IMG/VR virus record: IMGVR_UViG_3300020469_003886
Location: 1 to 64,000 of that record
DNA length: 64,000 nt
Direction: 5' to 3' (one strand)
From: a virus
A program made the position numbers and the translations under genes. Of this stretch, positions 41,111-50,310 are shown piece by piece (the first letter of the stretch is position 1; each line of letters starts with the position of its first letter). A model generated the notes under the pieces. It worked only from the letters and a program-made list of their open reading frames with translations, was not told the DNA's origin and searched no databases.

Positions 41111-41276
41111 TTGTTTTCCATTTTTCTACTTCTCTAATAGAATGATTTAGATCAGTTAATTGTTCTTCTATTTGTTGTATTTTAGTATCACTGAAAGCAT
41201 ATTCCAACTGTGATTCTAAATCTTTTCTTTCTTCGTTTAGTTTATCTAACTTATCGTTAATGTATTGTGTGTTCAT
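41103..41276 (-). CDS. small coiled-coil protein, 57 aa
   Basis: MNTQYINDKLDKLNEERKDL and the rest form one predicted coiled coil (Glu/Lys/Leu heptads). AAGGAG lies 8 nt before the ATG (41276), and the stop overlaps the next start by 8 nt. Real by RBS and fit; no family. Confidence 0.65.
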   Translation of the reverse strand: MNTQYINDKLDKLNEERKDLESQLEYAFSDTKIQQIEEQLTDLNHSIREVEKWKTND

Positions 41277-41281
41277 TATAT

Positions 41282-41452
41282 TTACTCCTTGTTACATATA
41301 AAACTAGTTGATTGTTCAGTACACTCACACCCACCGCCTATACTGCCACTACATGCCATGTTGTGTTCAAACCATTTTTCCGGATAATCTGTAAAAACTA
41401 TTCCAGTAATCAATGCTATTGAAATAGCAATTGCTGTTAAAAATGGTTTCAT
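41282..41452 (-). CDS. small exported/anchored Cys-rich protein, 56 aa
   Basis: Starts MKPFLTAIAISIALITGIVF (signal or anchor helix), then a short tail with four cysteines (MACSGSIGGGCECTEQ, FICNKE). The start is ATG 41452, overlapping the upstream stop in ATGA. Possible disulphide-stabilised periplasmic peptide. Confidence 0.62.
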   Translation of the reverse strand: MKPFLTAIAISIALITGIVFTDYPEKWFEHNMACSGSIGGGCECTEQSTSFICNKE

Positions 41453-41577
41453 GAGTAACTTACCCATACTATCCAAGAAATGATTGCAATAAATCCTGCT
41501 ATCAAAACGTGGTTGCCTAAGTTCCACGCACTCTTTCCTACTGTGTGTGGATTCTTTGGATCGATTATATTATTCAT
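41449..41577 (-). CDS. small membrane protein, 42 aa
   Basis: Begins MNNIIDPKNPHTVGKSAWNL, then a single helix (HVLIAGFIAIISWIVWVSYS). The ribosome site GGAGGAGAAC is in the end of the upstream gene, and the stop overlaps the next start (ATGA). Unrecognised. Confidence 0.62.
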   Translation of the reverse strand: MNNIIDPKNPHTVGKSAWNLGNHVLIAGFIAIISWIVWVSYS

Positions 41578-41941
41578 GTTCTCCTCCTGGATCATCTTTT
41601 GGCAAACTAACTCTAAAGGGATTGCCAAATTTATCCCTATATATCACATATTCACGTCCTCGACCATAACTGTGATATCCCCAATGGTATTTGTTTTTTT
41701 TAACATTGTGAAATTGTTTGAATGTAAAATACATTGCAAATAAAATTGCTATGTGTCCTACCACTAGTCCTGTCCATACAGTTGCATATATTTGTCCCCA
41801 GATGAATAAAGTAAATGCTGTAGACCAGACAAAACTTAATATAGTTAATAGTTGAAGCCTTACTGTTTTTGGTAAAGCACGGAGATCATTTTTTGAATCA
41901 TCAAAAAGGATAGTCGCCGCAGATATCATCCATTGTTTCAT
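41570..41941 (-). CDS. membrane protein, 123 aa
   Basis: Two or three hydrophobic helices (about 28-75) followed by a basic cytoplasmic end (YHWGYHSYGRGREYVIYRDK). TAATG overlap with the ligase gene upstream. Unrecognised. Confidence 0.68.
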   Translation of the reverse strand: MKQWMISAATILFDDSKNDLRALPKTVRLQLLTILSFVWSTAFTLFIWGQIYATVWTGLVVGHIAILFAMYFTFKQFHNVKKNKYHWGYHSYGRGREYVIYRDKFGNPFRVSLPKDDPGGEHE

Positions 41942-43257
41942 TATATTTTTTCTCCTTGTTCGAAACCTCTAAATCTTAAAAATCTAGGGAATCTTAAACT
42001 CCATTCATTTTCTGCGTCTTGGTTTTTAGTAATAGCATCAGCTCTAACTTCTACTATCTGCCCAACTAGTTTTTCTTTACCAGCCCAAAACTCATCTCTG
42101 TTATCATCAGTTAGTCCACTACCAACGTTGACTCTGATAAACTTATCATCATCAGTACCTTCACAAATAAGAGCACCTAGTTTACCTTCGTTTCTACCTG
42201 TGCCTTCTTCTGTTGCTATTACTTCTAATGAAACTTCAATAAAAGGTTTTGCTTTTAACATATAATGACTTCGCTTACACTCATATGGTGCATTTCTATC
42301 TTTGATCATTATACCTTCAAAACCTTTTTCAATAGCCATTGTGTTGTAATCTTTAAAAATCTTTTGTCCTTGTTCAGTATCAAAATTACATTCTATTTTT
42401 TCTACTGGAAAAATATTACTGTACAGTGGATTTAGATCTAAAAATAATGCTTCAAGTTGTTTGTGTCTATCCCAACATCCTAGTTCTGACGTTCCTGCTT
42501 TGAATTCTTTTAATGTCAGCACATCAAATACGGCAAACTTGGCGTCTGTTGCTTCTACATTGTCTTTTCTATGCACTTGTTTCATTAATGCTTGAAAAGA
42601 ACTTGATACCATTTCGCCATCCAATACCATTGACTCTGTAAACTTATCTGCAAATGCATCTACTATTTCTGTTTCAATATGACTAAAATTAATAAACTGC
42701 TTACCATTACGTGAATACATAGTAACTGACTTTGATTCAACATCATATATTGCAAGTACTCTTACACCATCTAGTTTGTAATCTAATAGTTTTTCACCCA
42801 CTAGTTTCTTTTCATGGTTAGCACTATCATGTGCCAGCATACATTTAAAAACAGGTATAGTGTAATCTTTGTTTACTTTTTTAACCACATTGTTAATTGT
42901 CTTTTCACTTACACCACAACGTAGGTCTTTAATAAGAATACGTCTATACCAACTGTTCCAATCAGATTCATTTGATTGATCCATTGCTTCAGCGACAGCA
43001 TCTCTGGCCGCATGACCTGTAAGTTCACGTTTCATTAATTGATCAGCAAGATCACAAAATTGATTCCAACTAAATCCATTACCATTAGAATTTGTTTTTT
43101 CAGGAACTTGTTTAACACCAAATGAAACTAATGGATCAAGTGCAAGTTGACAACCTTGAAAAAACTCAATGTTGTTTGCTTTTGCTTCTCGTTTGATTAC
43201 ATCTTCTTTAAACAATCTTGAATTGTTAGATTCTAATTCTTGTATTATGCTGTACAT
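41941..43257 (-). CDS. ATP-dependent DNA ligase, T4 gp30-like
   Basis: 438 aa. Adenylation motif I YKLDGVRVLAIY (nucleophile K161), motif III-like VLDGEMV, FAVFDVL, motif IV EGIMIKD, motif V YMLKAKPF and a C-terminal OB domain (VNVGSGLTDDNRDEF). The N-terminal helical region fits T4-type ligases. Seals nicks during replication and repair. One-base overlap with the membrane protein gene downstream and 13 nt with the SWIM gene upstream. Phage-type replication gene. Confidence 0.93.
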   Translation of the reverse strand: MYSIIQELESNNSRLFKEDVIKREAKANNIEFFQGCQLALDPLVSFGVKQVPEKTNSNGNGFSWNQFCDLADQLMKRELTGHAARDAVAEAMDQSNESDWNSWYRRILIKDLRCGVSEKTINNVVKKVNKDYTIPVFKCMLAHDSANHEKKLVGEKLLDYKLDGVRVLAIYDVESKSVTMYSRNGKQFINFSHIETEIVDAFADKFTESMVLDGEMVSSSFQALMKQVHRKDNVEATDAKFAVFDVLTLKEFKAGTSELGCWDRHKQLEALFLDLNPLYSNIFPVEKIECNFDTEQGQKIFKDYNTMAIEKGFEGIMIKDRNAPYECKRSHYMLKAKPFIEVSLEVIATEEGTGRNEGKLGALICEGTDDDKFIRVNVGSGLTDDNRDEFWAGKEKLVGQIVEVRADAITKNQDAENEWSLRFPRFLRFRGFEQGEKI

Positions 43258-43463
43258 ATTTTTTCTGCTACCTCTCTGCTGTGTTTACATTTACCGTGAT
43301 TTGCGAAGCCAATACAACTACACACAAAACCCTGTTCAGTCATTTCAACTCCATATGAATTGCCTGTTGATCCTGTGATTGGCCACTCAACACCAACAAA
43401 CGGATGACCTTTAAAATCAATCTCTTGCGGTGTGTAATATCTTGGTTTGTATTTTTTATTCAT
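43245..43463 (-). CDS. SWIM zinc-finger protein, 72 aa
   Basis: MNKKYKPRYYTPQEIDFKGH start, then SYGVEMTEQGFVCSCIGFAN with GKCKHSREVAEKI: the CxCx(n)CxH SWIM finger. Probably binds DNA or protein in replication or recombination. ATG 43463 is chosen; the frame extends upstream without an RBS. Confidence 0.82.
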   Translation of the reverse strand: MNKKYKPRYYTPQEIDFKGHPFVGVEWPITGSTGNSYGVEMTEQGFVCSCIGFANHGKCKHSREVAEKICTA

Positions 43464-43470
43464 TTTTATA

Positions 43471-43719
43471 TTAGATTTTATCCCCAGTGATATCAAATGC
43501 CCATTGATCCCACGGTTCAGTTTTAGTTGCTTTTAAGCAAGACTTAATAACTTTGTAACCTGTAAATGTTTCTAATGATTCTACAATTGTTTGTGCTGTT
43601 GTTTGATTGACATAATCACACCACATAGTTCCATTTGAAAACCATGGATCAATCTTTTCTTGGTGTTCAACTGCAACATCATATTTCACTTGGTCCATTG
43701 CCATTTTTTCAAAAGCCAT
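43471..43719 (-). CDS. small phage-type protein, 82 aa
   Basis: Contains WFSNGTMWCDYVNQTTAQTI and CLKATKTEPWDQWAFDITGD. Recalls a small conserved protein of marine T4-like phages. TAATG overlap with the upstream gene. Function unknown. Confidence 0.7.
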   Translation of the reverse strand: MAFEKMAMDQVKYDVAVEHQEKIDPWFSNGTMWCDYVNQTTAQTIVESLETFTGYKVIKSCLKATKTEPWDQWAFDITGDKI

Positions 43720-44411
43720 TATTTGTCTCCTATTCTTAGAACTTTAATTCTATTAACAATAGTTTCCTTACCACCATTGTATTTGTTAACTTGATGATCT
43801 TTAACGTATGCACTGATTTGCAAACTAGCACCTTCAACTATTCCATCATCTTCTGGATTGCTTGGTGTAAAATGTTTAAGTATGTTTTTGCCTTGCATAA
43901 AACTTACAATGTATAAACCTTTGTGTGGTAAAGGCTTAACCATTTCAACTACAACATCAAATACATTTCTTTTCTTTACATCACCTGTAAACATACTGTT
44001 GGAAGCCATTTGTTCTTCTTTGACTTTTCTTGCTTCTTTGTCAAGTGTTGTTTTGTAAGTGTGTGGAAGTGAAGCAATAATACCAATGTCTTTTGCTTTC
44101 ACAGTATTTTGTGCAATACAACCTAATACTGCTTCTTGGAAATTGTTATTTGTTTCACCAAGTTTAAACAACAGTAGTCCTTGATAATGTTCAATTATTT
44201 CATCTGCAAATGCTAGATCTTTTTTAGCATGTTTTGGATTTTCTTTTGCAAGTTCTTCAATAACCAATGTTTTGTTAGATTTTCTTTCATTATAATCTGC
44301 TTCTGTAGTTCTAACATAACCTGATTTACGGTATATTGCGTTAGCAACTGCAAGAGCAGTTTTTGTGTTATATACTATTTTTTCCATTTTCTGTGCCTTT
44401 CTGCTGTTCAT
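43719..44411 (-). CDS. hypothetical protein, 230 aa, replication region
   Basis: KIVYNTKTALAVANAIYRKS, a Lys-rich helical middle, and a beta-rich C-terminal part (GASLQISAYVKDHQVNKY...IVNRIKVLRIGD) suggestive of an OB-like fold. Position before the SWIM and ligase genes hints at DNA metabolism. Leaderless ATG 44411 just after a promoter; an internal ATG with AAAGG (MEKIVYNTK) is an alternative start. Not recognised. Confidence 0.68.
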   Translation of the reverse strand: MNSRKAQKMEKIVYNTKTALAVANAIYRKSGYVRTTEADYNERKSNKTLVIEELAKENPKHAKKDLAFADEIIEHYQGLLLFKLGETNNNFQEAVLGCIAQNTVKAKDIGIIASLPHTYKTTLDKEARKVKEEQMASNSMFTGDVKKRNVFDVVVEMVKPLPHKGLYIVSFMQGKNILKHFTPSNPEDDGIVEGASLQISAYVKDHQVNKYNGGKETIVNRIKVLRIGDK

Positions 44412-44417
44412 ATTATT

Positions 44418-44445
44418 AATATAACACAAATTAGGATTCTGTCAA
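44418..44445 (-). promoter_or_regulatory. sigma70-like promoter with leaderless start
   Basis: TTGACA (44445-44440), 16-nt spacer, TATATT (44423-44418), 6 nt, ATG 44411. Upstream (44446-44560) is a 115-nt gap without genes, holding a GATAAATA at 44536-44529. Confidence 0.78.
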
Positions 44446-44560
44446 CCAGAAAAATAGGTAAAAAAATGTAGTAAAATCAATGGTTTAATGATAGTTAAGG
44501 AACTGAATCTGCCTTCTTCTGCTATATCTATTTATCAAATTGGCCAGAAAATATAGAGTG

Positions 44561-45811
44561 CTATGCTGACATAGACTTTGTTAAGGATTGTAAAGTATTA
44601 TGATTTTTCATATATGGCGAAAAATACCCAATTTTTTTAGATAATTGTTCGTCATCGTATGGAATCTTTCGAGAAATCCAACCTACAATATTATCTGCAT
44701 CTTCTGTTTCTGGATGATAATAATGTCGATGATCGCATATCTCATATCTAATATCTGTGTAATTGTCAATGCATTCAGCAAAAAATTTATTATATGCAAA
44801 ATCTTCTTTAATAGAATCTAACATATCTAAATTTATAATGAAACATTGTCTTACTAATTCTTTTTCACTGCCTGTTTTCCAACCAGCAATTGGTGTTGTC
44901 ATATCTAAATTATTAACATAATCAATTATACTGTTGTCAGTCCAAACATACCCACCAAACGCAACCAGCACTTTTTTGAATCCTTTTTTCTTTAAACCTT
45001 TTAAAAATTTTAAATCTCCTTTAAAAGGCTGAGTTGTTACTGCAATATTTTCAAATCCATGATCTATCATATTAAGAATTGTCATTGTTGCCATCCAATC
45101 AGTTTGCTTTGGAAGTACATGCATATCTTTATTCCATACTGCATAACATACGTCATTATCAGAATTATAGTTGTAAACTGTTTTTGTTTCAGCATAATCT
45201 AAATTTACAGTTAATCTAATTACTAAAGAATTACGTTCTACACCCAACGTTGGCTTATGCCAAGAATTATTATTCGATATCATAATGTATCCTTGATTTG
45301 GCAAGAATTTTTTTCTATACATTTCATTATCAGCATTATCAACAAACTGTGTTCCATATTGTTCTAGATTGTTGTCTTTAGGAAGATAAATTTGCAATGT
45401 TATTGTTGATAAACTATTTTTTTGGTCTGTATGTGCTTTATCAATTTGATGCTCATATTCAGTATGAAAACTTATCCTTGATGATGTTAATTCAGCAACT
45501 TGATCAATATTATCAAAATTAAATTTTTTAAGTATTTGTTTTTTAAAGTCATTTGTTTTTGTGTAGTTCCATAATTCTTTGTAAAAAGAATCTTTGTTTG
45601 CTATTTCATCAAATATTATAATTGACGGTTCTGTTCCTTGGGGAGGAGCATCTGAATGTGTATACAATTTTTTAAAGTCTTCAATATCATGTGCAATCTT
45701 TTGATAATGCTCATTTGTAAAAAAATCACATATATCAAATGCTGTTACATGATGCTCGACTTCACTAATTGTGTCTGCTTCTTTTATTTTTTTATCAATA
45801 TAATCAAACAT
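44561..45811 (-). CDS. 2-oxoglutarate/Fe(II) oxygenase-like two-domain protein, 416 aa
   Basis: N-terminal about 210 residues: prolyl-hydroxylase-like barrel with HTDQKNSLSTITLQIYLP (His-x-Asp), GTQF, distal His in NNNSWHKPT and NSLVIRLTV (Arg). The C-terminal half (FKGDLKFLKGLKKKGFKKVL..., IAGWKTGSEKELVRQCFIIN) looks like a separate glycosyltransferase-type or Rossmann fold, not assigned. Starts 15 nt after tRNA-Glu, with TATAAATA in between, 6 nt before the ATG. May modify a glycan or protein together with the radical SAM cluster. Confidence 0.7.
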   Translation of the reverse strand: MFDYIDKKIKEADTISEVEHHVTAFDICDFFTNEHYQKIAHDIEDFKKLYTHSDAPPQGTEPSIIIFDEIANKDSFYKELWNYTKTNDFKKQILKKFNFDNIDQVAELTSSRISFHTEYEHQIDKAHTDQKNSLSTITLQIYLPKDNNLEQYGTQFVDNADNEMYRKKFLPNQGYIMISNNNSWHKPTLGVERNSLVIRLTVNLDYAETKTVYNYNSDNDVCYAVWNKDMHVLPKQTDWMATMTILNMIDHGFENIAVTTQPFKGDLKFLKGLKKKGFKKVLVAFGGYVWTDNSIIDYVNNLDMTTPIAGWKTGSEKELVRQCFIINLDMLDSIKEDFAYNKFFAECIDNYTDIRYEICDHRHYYHPETEDADNIVGWISRKIPYDDEQLSKKIGYFSPYMKNHNTLQSLTKSMSA

Positions 45812-45817
45812 TTTAAA

Positions 45818-45825
45818 TATTTATA
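45818..45825 (-). promoter_or_regulatory. T4-late promoter octamer TATAAATA
   Basis: Exact TATAAATA (45825-45818) squeezed between tRNA-Glu and the oxygenase gene; 6 nt to the ATG (leaderless). Confidence 0.6.
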
Positions 45826-45826
45826 C

Positions 45827-45901
45827 TGGCATTCCCTAGGAGAATCGAACTCCTCTTTCCTGGATGAAAACCAGGTGTCCTAACCGATAGACGAAGGGAA
45901 C
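45827..45901 (-). tRNA. tRNA-Glu(TTC)
   Basis: Acceptor GTTCCCT/AGGGAAT (first pair G-U), anticodon loop TTTTCAT (TTC), T-loop AGTTCGATTCT, encoded CCA after G73. Confidence 0.95.
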
Positions 45902-45909
45902 AAATCCAT

Positions 45910-46128
45910 TTACTTATTATACTTTATATCTGTTTTTGCTTGGCTATAAGCATAATATACTGCACCTACTAGGAATATGAATCCCATAGCAACTATATGC
46001 CCCCATGCTTCACTTTGCATTTGGCCACCTACAAATTTGCCAATTTCAATTCCAGCATAGCCAAAACCAAATATTGCCACTAAAAATAATAATGCATGTG
46101 TAAGATGTTTTAAAAAATATTTCGTCAT
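45910..46128 (-). CDS. small two-helix membrane protein, 72 aa
   Basis: Two helices (HALLFLVAIFGFGYAGIEIG and HIVAMGFIFLVGAVYYAY) with a short loop; the end is basic. GAGAGG precedes the ATG. Stops 8 nt before tRNA-Glu. Not recognised. Confidence 0.68.
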   Translation of the reverse strand: MTKYFLKHLTHALLFLVAIFGFGYAGIEIGKFVGGQMQSEAWGHIVAMGFIFLVGAVYYAYSQAKTDIKYNK

Positions 46129-46164
46129 AGTAACCTCTCGTGTTAATTTGTTAATATGTATAGT

Positions 46165-46192
46165 ATAATAACATGATACTATATATTGTCAA
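46165..46192 (-). promoter_or_regulatory. sigma70-like promoter
   Basis: TTGACA (46192-46187) inside the end of the upstream radical SAM gene, 16-nt spacer, TATTAT (46170-46165). Drives the 72-aa membrane protein and probably tRNA-Glu. Confidence 0.6.
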
Positions 46193-47402
46193 GAGATTCT
46201 TTTAACAAAGGTGAAACTTTTTCTAAAGATTCATTTCTTGATTTATCAACCCCATCAGTATATTCTTTGAACCTTGGAATATATTTACTCCAATCTTCTG
46301 CCATCATGTAATTTATAAGTCCTTCAACTTTGTCTTGTTTAATCCAAGGTTGTAATCGTTTTGCCGCTTCTTCTTTTAAGTTTTGTGGCAGTACTCTAAC
46401 ATTTAAATAATCAGGATGATCGAGTATGTTTAAATATGGAAAATACCCAAACTGCATTGTGTATTCAAATAATTCATTTAAATCTAGTACATTGTATATT
46501 TGTACTGTAGAATGGACTTGTACTCTCATTTTACCTTGTTTTTCCATTTCAGCGAATGCTGATAAATTTTTATGTACAGATTTCCAGTTAGTTGGATATC
46601 TAATATATCTGTTTAATTGATCATATCCGTCTATAGATGCATTTATTTTAATTTTTTTAAAATGTTTCCAATAGTCAATCATCTTTGGTGGAATATTTGT
46701 TAAGTTTGTATTGTATTTTAAAATAATATCTTTTGCTTTGTTTAGTTCAATACAACGATCAAATAGTTTATATTGTTCAAGTGCAAGTGTAGGCTCACCA
46801 CCTGTAAGATATATTTCTTCTACAGTATCGATTATTGGCATAAGATTTTCCCAAGTACTTTCATTTGTTGGCCAATTCATATGTGCTAATCTATCACGTT
46901 CTTGTTGATCAATTGTTGATCCATCATATGATGTTGTTGTGTTCCATTCTTCTACCCATTGATTTGATGCCCATGGGTTACACATTCTACATCTTAAATT
47001 ACACAAGTTACCTAAACGTAAATCAACATATACACCTTTAACAGGTGCTGTTCCATCTTCTTTGGTATTTTCTAATGCTTCTTGAATATGTTCTTTATAA
47101 GATTCGTTAAAACCTTCACGTGCAGATTTTATACCTGTTGCTTCTTCTCTCCAACATCTCACGCACATCTTTGGTTTTTTTCCATCCAGTAAGTCTTTAC
47201 GTAAATCTTTGTATACTTTTGTATTCCATATTTCGTCTGGAGAATTTTTGTAAATTTTATATGGTGCACCAGATTCATCTGTGATAAAATTTTCTCCAGG
47301 AGTTGAATTACAGCACACACGATAATTTCCACTTGAATTAGTAGCAACGTGCATCCATGGTAATATACAAAAAGTATTAGACTGTTTCATATGTTCCTTC
47401 AA
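46179..47402 (-). CDS. radical SAM protein with N-terminal twitch-like cluster, 407 aa
   Basis: N-terminal TFCILPWMHVATNSSGNYRV then CC and CVRCWREEATG; radical SAM motif CNLRCRMC near residue 137; VEEIYLTGGEPTLALEQY; INASIDGYDQLNRYIRYP. Same architecture as 47377, 50294 and 22610. The 'FC-LPWMH-----G--RVCC' start matches environmental phage radical SAM proteins with unknown substrates. Overlaps the next radical SAM gene by 26 nt. Confidence 0.9.
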   Translation of the reverse strand: MKEHMKQSNTFCILPWMHVATNSSGNYRVCCNSTPGENFITDESGAPYKIYKNSPDEIWNTKVYKDLRKDLLDGKKPKMCVRCWREEATGIKSAREGFNESYKEHIQEALENTKEDGTAPVKGVYVDLRLGNLCNLRCRMCNPWASNQWVEEWNTTTSYDGSTIDQQERDRLAHMNWPTNESTWENLMPIIDTVEEIYLTGGEPTLALEQYKLFDRCIELNKAKDIILKYNTNLTNIPPKMIDYWKHFKKIKINASIDGYDQLNRYIRYPTNWKSVHKNLSAFAEMEKQGKMRVQVHSTVQIYNVLDLNELFEYTMQFGYFPYLNILDHPDYLNVRVLPQNLKEEAAKRLQPWIKQDKVEGLINYMMAEDWSKYIPRFKEYTDGVDKSRNESLEKVSPLLKESLDNI

Positions 47403-48660
47403 ATAATTCTGTTAGTTGTGGTACAACATTTTTAATATTTGTATTTCTTATACTATCTAGTTTGTTGGTAAACCATAAAAATTCTTTTAAATGTCTTTGC
47501 TGTTGGTCTTGTGTAAAGTGTTTACTGTTCGCTAAATTACTTATCAAATCACCAAATCCTATATCACCTTGCCCTATTGGTTCTCCAGGTGGGAAATAAT
47601 CACCAATTGGTAAATCAGCATTTTTTAATATTTCGTGAGCTTGTAATCTATATTTTTCTGGCAATACATGAATGTTCAAGTATCGAGGATTTGCTACAAT
47701 ATTTCTAAAATAAATTTCGTCATGTGGTTTTCTATTCTTAATATACCATTTCCAAATATTAACAAGATCAAAAATATTATAAACCTGTACTGTTACTGTG
47801 TATATTAAAGTTGTATTTGCTAACCTATTAAAAAAGTTTTTAATATTATTTTCTAATTGGTCAATATCAAAACTATCCCCGCCACGTATATACTCATAAA
47901 GTTTACCTGTACCTTCAATACTCACATGAAACTTTACTGCTTTAAATTCGTTTGTAATATGTTTTAATCTTTCATTTATAACTGTTCCGTTTGTGTTGAT
48001 ATCCAAAGTAACATTCTTAGCAATTCCCCATTCTATAAATTTTTCCATGATCTGATAATTTTGGTCTTCCATCAACGGCTCGCCGCCAGTTAATTTTAAA
48101 ACTTCTAAATTTAAAAAATAATTTTTGTTTTCTAATAAATTTTCAATAATACTGAATTCTAATTTAAAATATTCGCCCTTGTCTCTGTCAGGCATCCAAT
48201 CTGGTTTGTTTGATGCTAGTTTAACTTCATCTTTTATCCATGAACTAGAAACTGGTCCGCAACACATACGACATTTAAGATTACACTTGTTTGATGAATT
48301 AATTTCTAAATATAATATATCTGGTAGTGCATTAGGATCGTATGACGTTTGTTTTGCTATTTCAGGATCTATATTGTTATAAAAATATAGTCTACGAGAA
48401 TAACCTGAAGAAGTTTCTTTTAAAATACATTGTTGACACACAGGATTATCTGTTTTTCCATTACTCCAGTCTGATCTTAACTTGACTGCTATATCATTGC
48501 TCCACATCTGTGATAACGTGTTTTTATATAAATTACCATATGGAAACCTAGCCACAGCATCAGCATACACATTGCCTTCCCAGTTAATGGTTAAACTGTG
48601 CCACGGTGCTAGACATTTTTTGTCTATTTCTTTATGCCAATTCCAATCACGCTGTGCCAT
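47377..48660 (-). CDS. radical SAM protein, 427 aa
   Basis: KKCLAPWHSLTINWEGNVYA start, CQQCILKE, radical SAM motif CNLKCRMC near residue 128, LEVLKLTGGEPLMEDQNY, FHVSIEGTGKLYEYIRGG. One base upstream lies the amidinotransferase gene, indicating one pathway. Probably acts on a peptide or small metabolite; no precursor peptide gene is obvious nearby. Confidence 0.9.
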   Translation of the reverse strand: MAQRDWNWHKEIDKKCLAPWHSLTINWEGNVYADAVARFPYGNLYKNTLSQMWSNDIAVKLRSDWSNGKTDNPVCQQCILKETSSGYSRRLYFYNNIDPEIAKQTSYDPNALPDILYLEINSSNKCNLKCRMCCGPVSSSWIKDEVKLASNKPDWMPDRDKGEYFKLEFSIIENLLENKNYFLNLEVLKLTGGEPLMEDQNYQIMEKFIEWGIAKNVTLDINTNGTVINERLKHITNEFKAVKFHVSIEGTGKLYEYIRGGDSFDIDQLENNIKNFFNRLANTTLIYTVTVQVYNIFDLVNIWKWYIKNRKPHDEIYFRNIVANPRYLNIHVLPEKYRLQAHEILKNADLPIGDYFPPGEPIGQGDIGFGDLISNLANSKHFTQDQQQRHLKEFLWFTNKLDSIRNTNIKNVVPQLTELFEGTYETV

Positions 48661-48661
48661 A

Positions 48662-49747
48662 TTAAAAATAATTTTCTTGCTTACCTTTACGTCTTACATC
48701 AGATGTTAAACAATGAATACCACCATCCCAAAAATACTGATGCCTAAACTTCCAATATATTGGTGTAACACCTTTGCTTTCTAATTGTTTAAATACTTCT
48801 TTATCTGCACCTGTACAAATAACTTTATCTTCTGATAAACTTAATGTGTTTACATCAAACACCGTTTCGTCTACATATCCAATCCAATGTGACAACCAAC
48901 GTTCAATGTATTCTTTATAAAATCTTTGCTTACGTGTGTTTTTAAAATCTTCTGGAAACTTTGTGCCTTTGCCACCAACAACAATACAATCCCATGATTT
49001 AAGTTTTTCTGGTAACCAATCTTTTTTCCATGTCATTAATAGTCCTGGTTTGAGCAATGCAATCTTTCCATCGACATGTCCACCTACAGGAACTTCATTA
49101 AATGTAAACTCAGGCAATTGCTGTTTATACCAGTGTAAACCTTGTTCAGTGCCTTTGCCTTTTTCAGGGTCTTTTTGATTTGATTGCGAATGAAATATGT
49201 CTTTACCACATTTGATTAAATTTGCTGAATGAAATAATATTTCGCCATGCCTCCAATAATCGTGATAGGTTTTTTGATTGAGTTGAGGTTGTGGCATAGA
49301 TATCCACTCTGCACCATACGTATGATATTCTTTTAATATATCTCTTGAACACAGTGTTTCTAAATATCTTGAAGTATCTTTTGTGTATGCTTCAATAATC
49401 TTATTGCCAAAGAATCCAATTAAATCCCTTGGTTGTAATGGTTGATTAATCCAATCAATTTCAAACTCGCCTACTGTATATTTTTGCAAAGGGTTATGTA
49501 AAGGTGTTGGTCTTTGTACAATTATGCTTTCTTTTTTTAATATATCAACTAATACTTCTAAATCTTCTGCTGTTTCTGTTAATACTTTTTTTAATAAGTC
49601 TTTTGCTTCTTGACTAAACTGGTCACTTGAATCAAAAGTATTAGGGTCATATGCTGTTCCTACAATCACTTCTTCGAGTGGTTGAAACTCTGTATATGAA
49701 CTTACTAAAGATTTATCACTAAAAAAACTGCTGTAATCATTTACCAT
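48662..49747 (-). CDS. glycine amidinotransferase-like enzyme
   Basis: 361 aa of the GATM/arginine deiminase pentein fold. EFQPLEEVIVGTAYDPNTFD start, PRDLIGFFG, VPVGGHVDGKIALLKPGLLM (catalytic Asp/His region), DVNTLSLSEDKVICTG, and the C-terminal DGGIHCLTSDVRRKGK with catalytic Cys346, close to the GATM ending HCWTCDVRR. Transfers an amidino group from arginine to an amine, or hydrolyses guanidino groups. Sits between radical SAM genes, so it likely makes a guanidino-modified product. Confidence 0.88.
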   Translation of the reverse strand: MVNDYSSFFSDKSLVSSYTEFQPLEEVIVGTAYDPNTFDSSDQFSQEAKDLLKKVLTETAEDLEVLVDILKKESIIVQRPTPLHNPLQKYTVGEFEIDWINQPLQPRDLIGFFGNKIIEAYTKDTSRYLETLCSRDILKEYHTYGAEWISMPQPQLNQKTYHDYWRHGEILFHSANLIKCGKDIFHSQSNQKDPEKGKGTEQGLHWYKQQLPEFTFNEVPVGGHVDGKIALLKPGLLMTWKKDWLPEKLKSWDCIVVGGKGTKFPEDFKNTRKQRFYKEYIERWLSHWIGYVDETVFDVNTLSLSEDKVICTGADKEVFKQLESKGVTPIYWKFRHQYFWDGGIHCLTSDVRRKGKQENYF

Positions 49748-49749
49748 TA

Positions 49750-50310
49750 TTAAACTCCATCTATATCATATTTGCTATCATGATATCTTCTTTTTACTAT
49801 TGCATCATAATATCTCTTGTCCCAATTATCATAGTATTTTGTGCTTCTATGAATCCATTCTGATTTTTCATTTAAGTCTGAAAGTACTTGTATTTGTATA
49901 ATTGCTAAACCTTTATTACCAGAACCTAACCCAGGAATAAGTTTATCAGTATTTTTTTCAACTCCTACAGATCCTTGCTTTTCTTCAGACTTGTATGATG
50001 TGTAAATGTATAAATCATCAGCAACTGCTGTTGGTTGATTATCATTTTCCCATTCTTCAAGTTCTGTTAAAGAATAGTCTTTTGGATCACCAATACATAA
50101 TACCAACTGCTTATCTTTAGGATAATTTTTAATAACATCATCTGCAATTTTAAACATATCTTTTTTTACCCATCTAACTTCAACTTCATTACGTCTAAAT
50201 CCCATTTTTGCAAATGGACAAATAGCCATACCATTAAGCTCTGGTCTTGGTTTAGTGACATGTTCTTTCATGTCTTCCCATTTTTTTTCTAAATCAGATT
50301 GTTCCGCCAT
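49750..50310 (-). CDS. hypothetical protein with CPFAK motif, 186 aa
   Basis: Contains GMAICPFAKMGFRRNEVEVR near the N-terminus, a CPFA motif seen in some small uncharacterised proteins, and QLVLCIGDPKDYSLTELEEW. The C-terminal half is basic and Tyr-rich. Overlaps the radical SAM gene upstream (17 nt) and abuts the amidinotransferase, so it is part of the same operon. Function unknown. Confidence 0.65.
   Translation of the reverse strand: MAEQSDLEKKWEDMKEHVTKPRPELNGMAICPFAKMGFRRNEVEVRWVKKDMFKIADDVIKNYPKDKQLVLCIGDPKDYSLTELEEWENDNQPTAVADDLYIYTSYKSEEKQGSVGVEKNTDKLIPGLGSGNKGLAIIQIQVLSDLNEKSEWIHRSTKYYDNWDKRYYDAIVKRRYHDSKYDIDGV

Noticed and set aside
44446-44560. Possible small RNA in the 115-nt gap
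   Set aside because: It contains a GATAAATA octamer but no clear promoter-terminator pair or stable structure to support an RNA gene.
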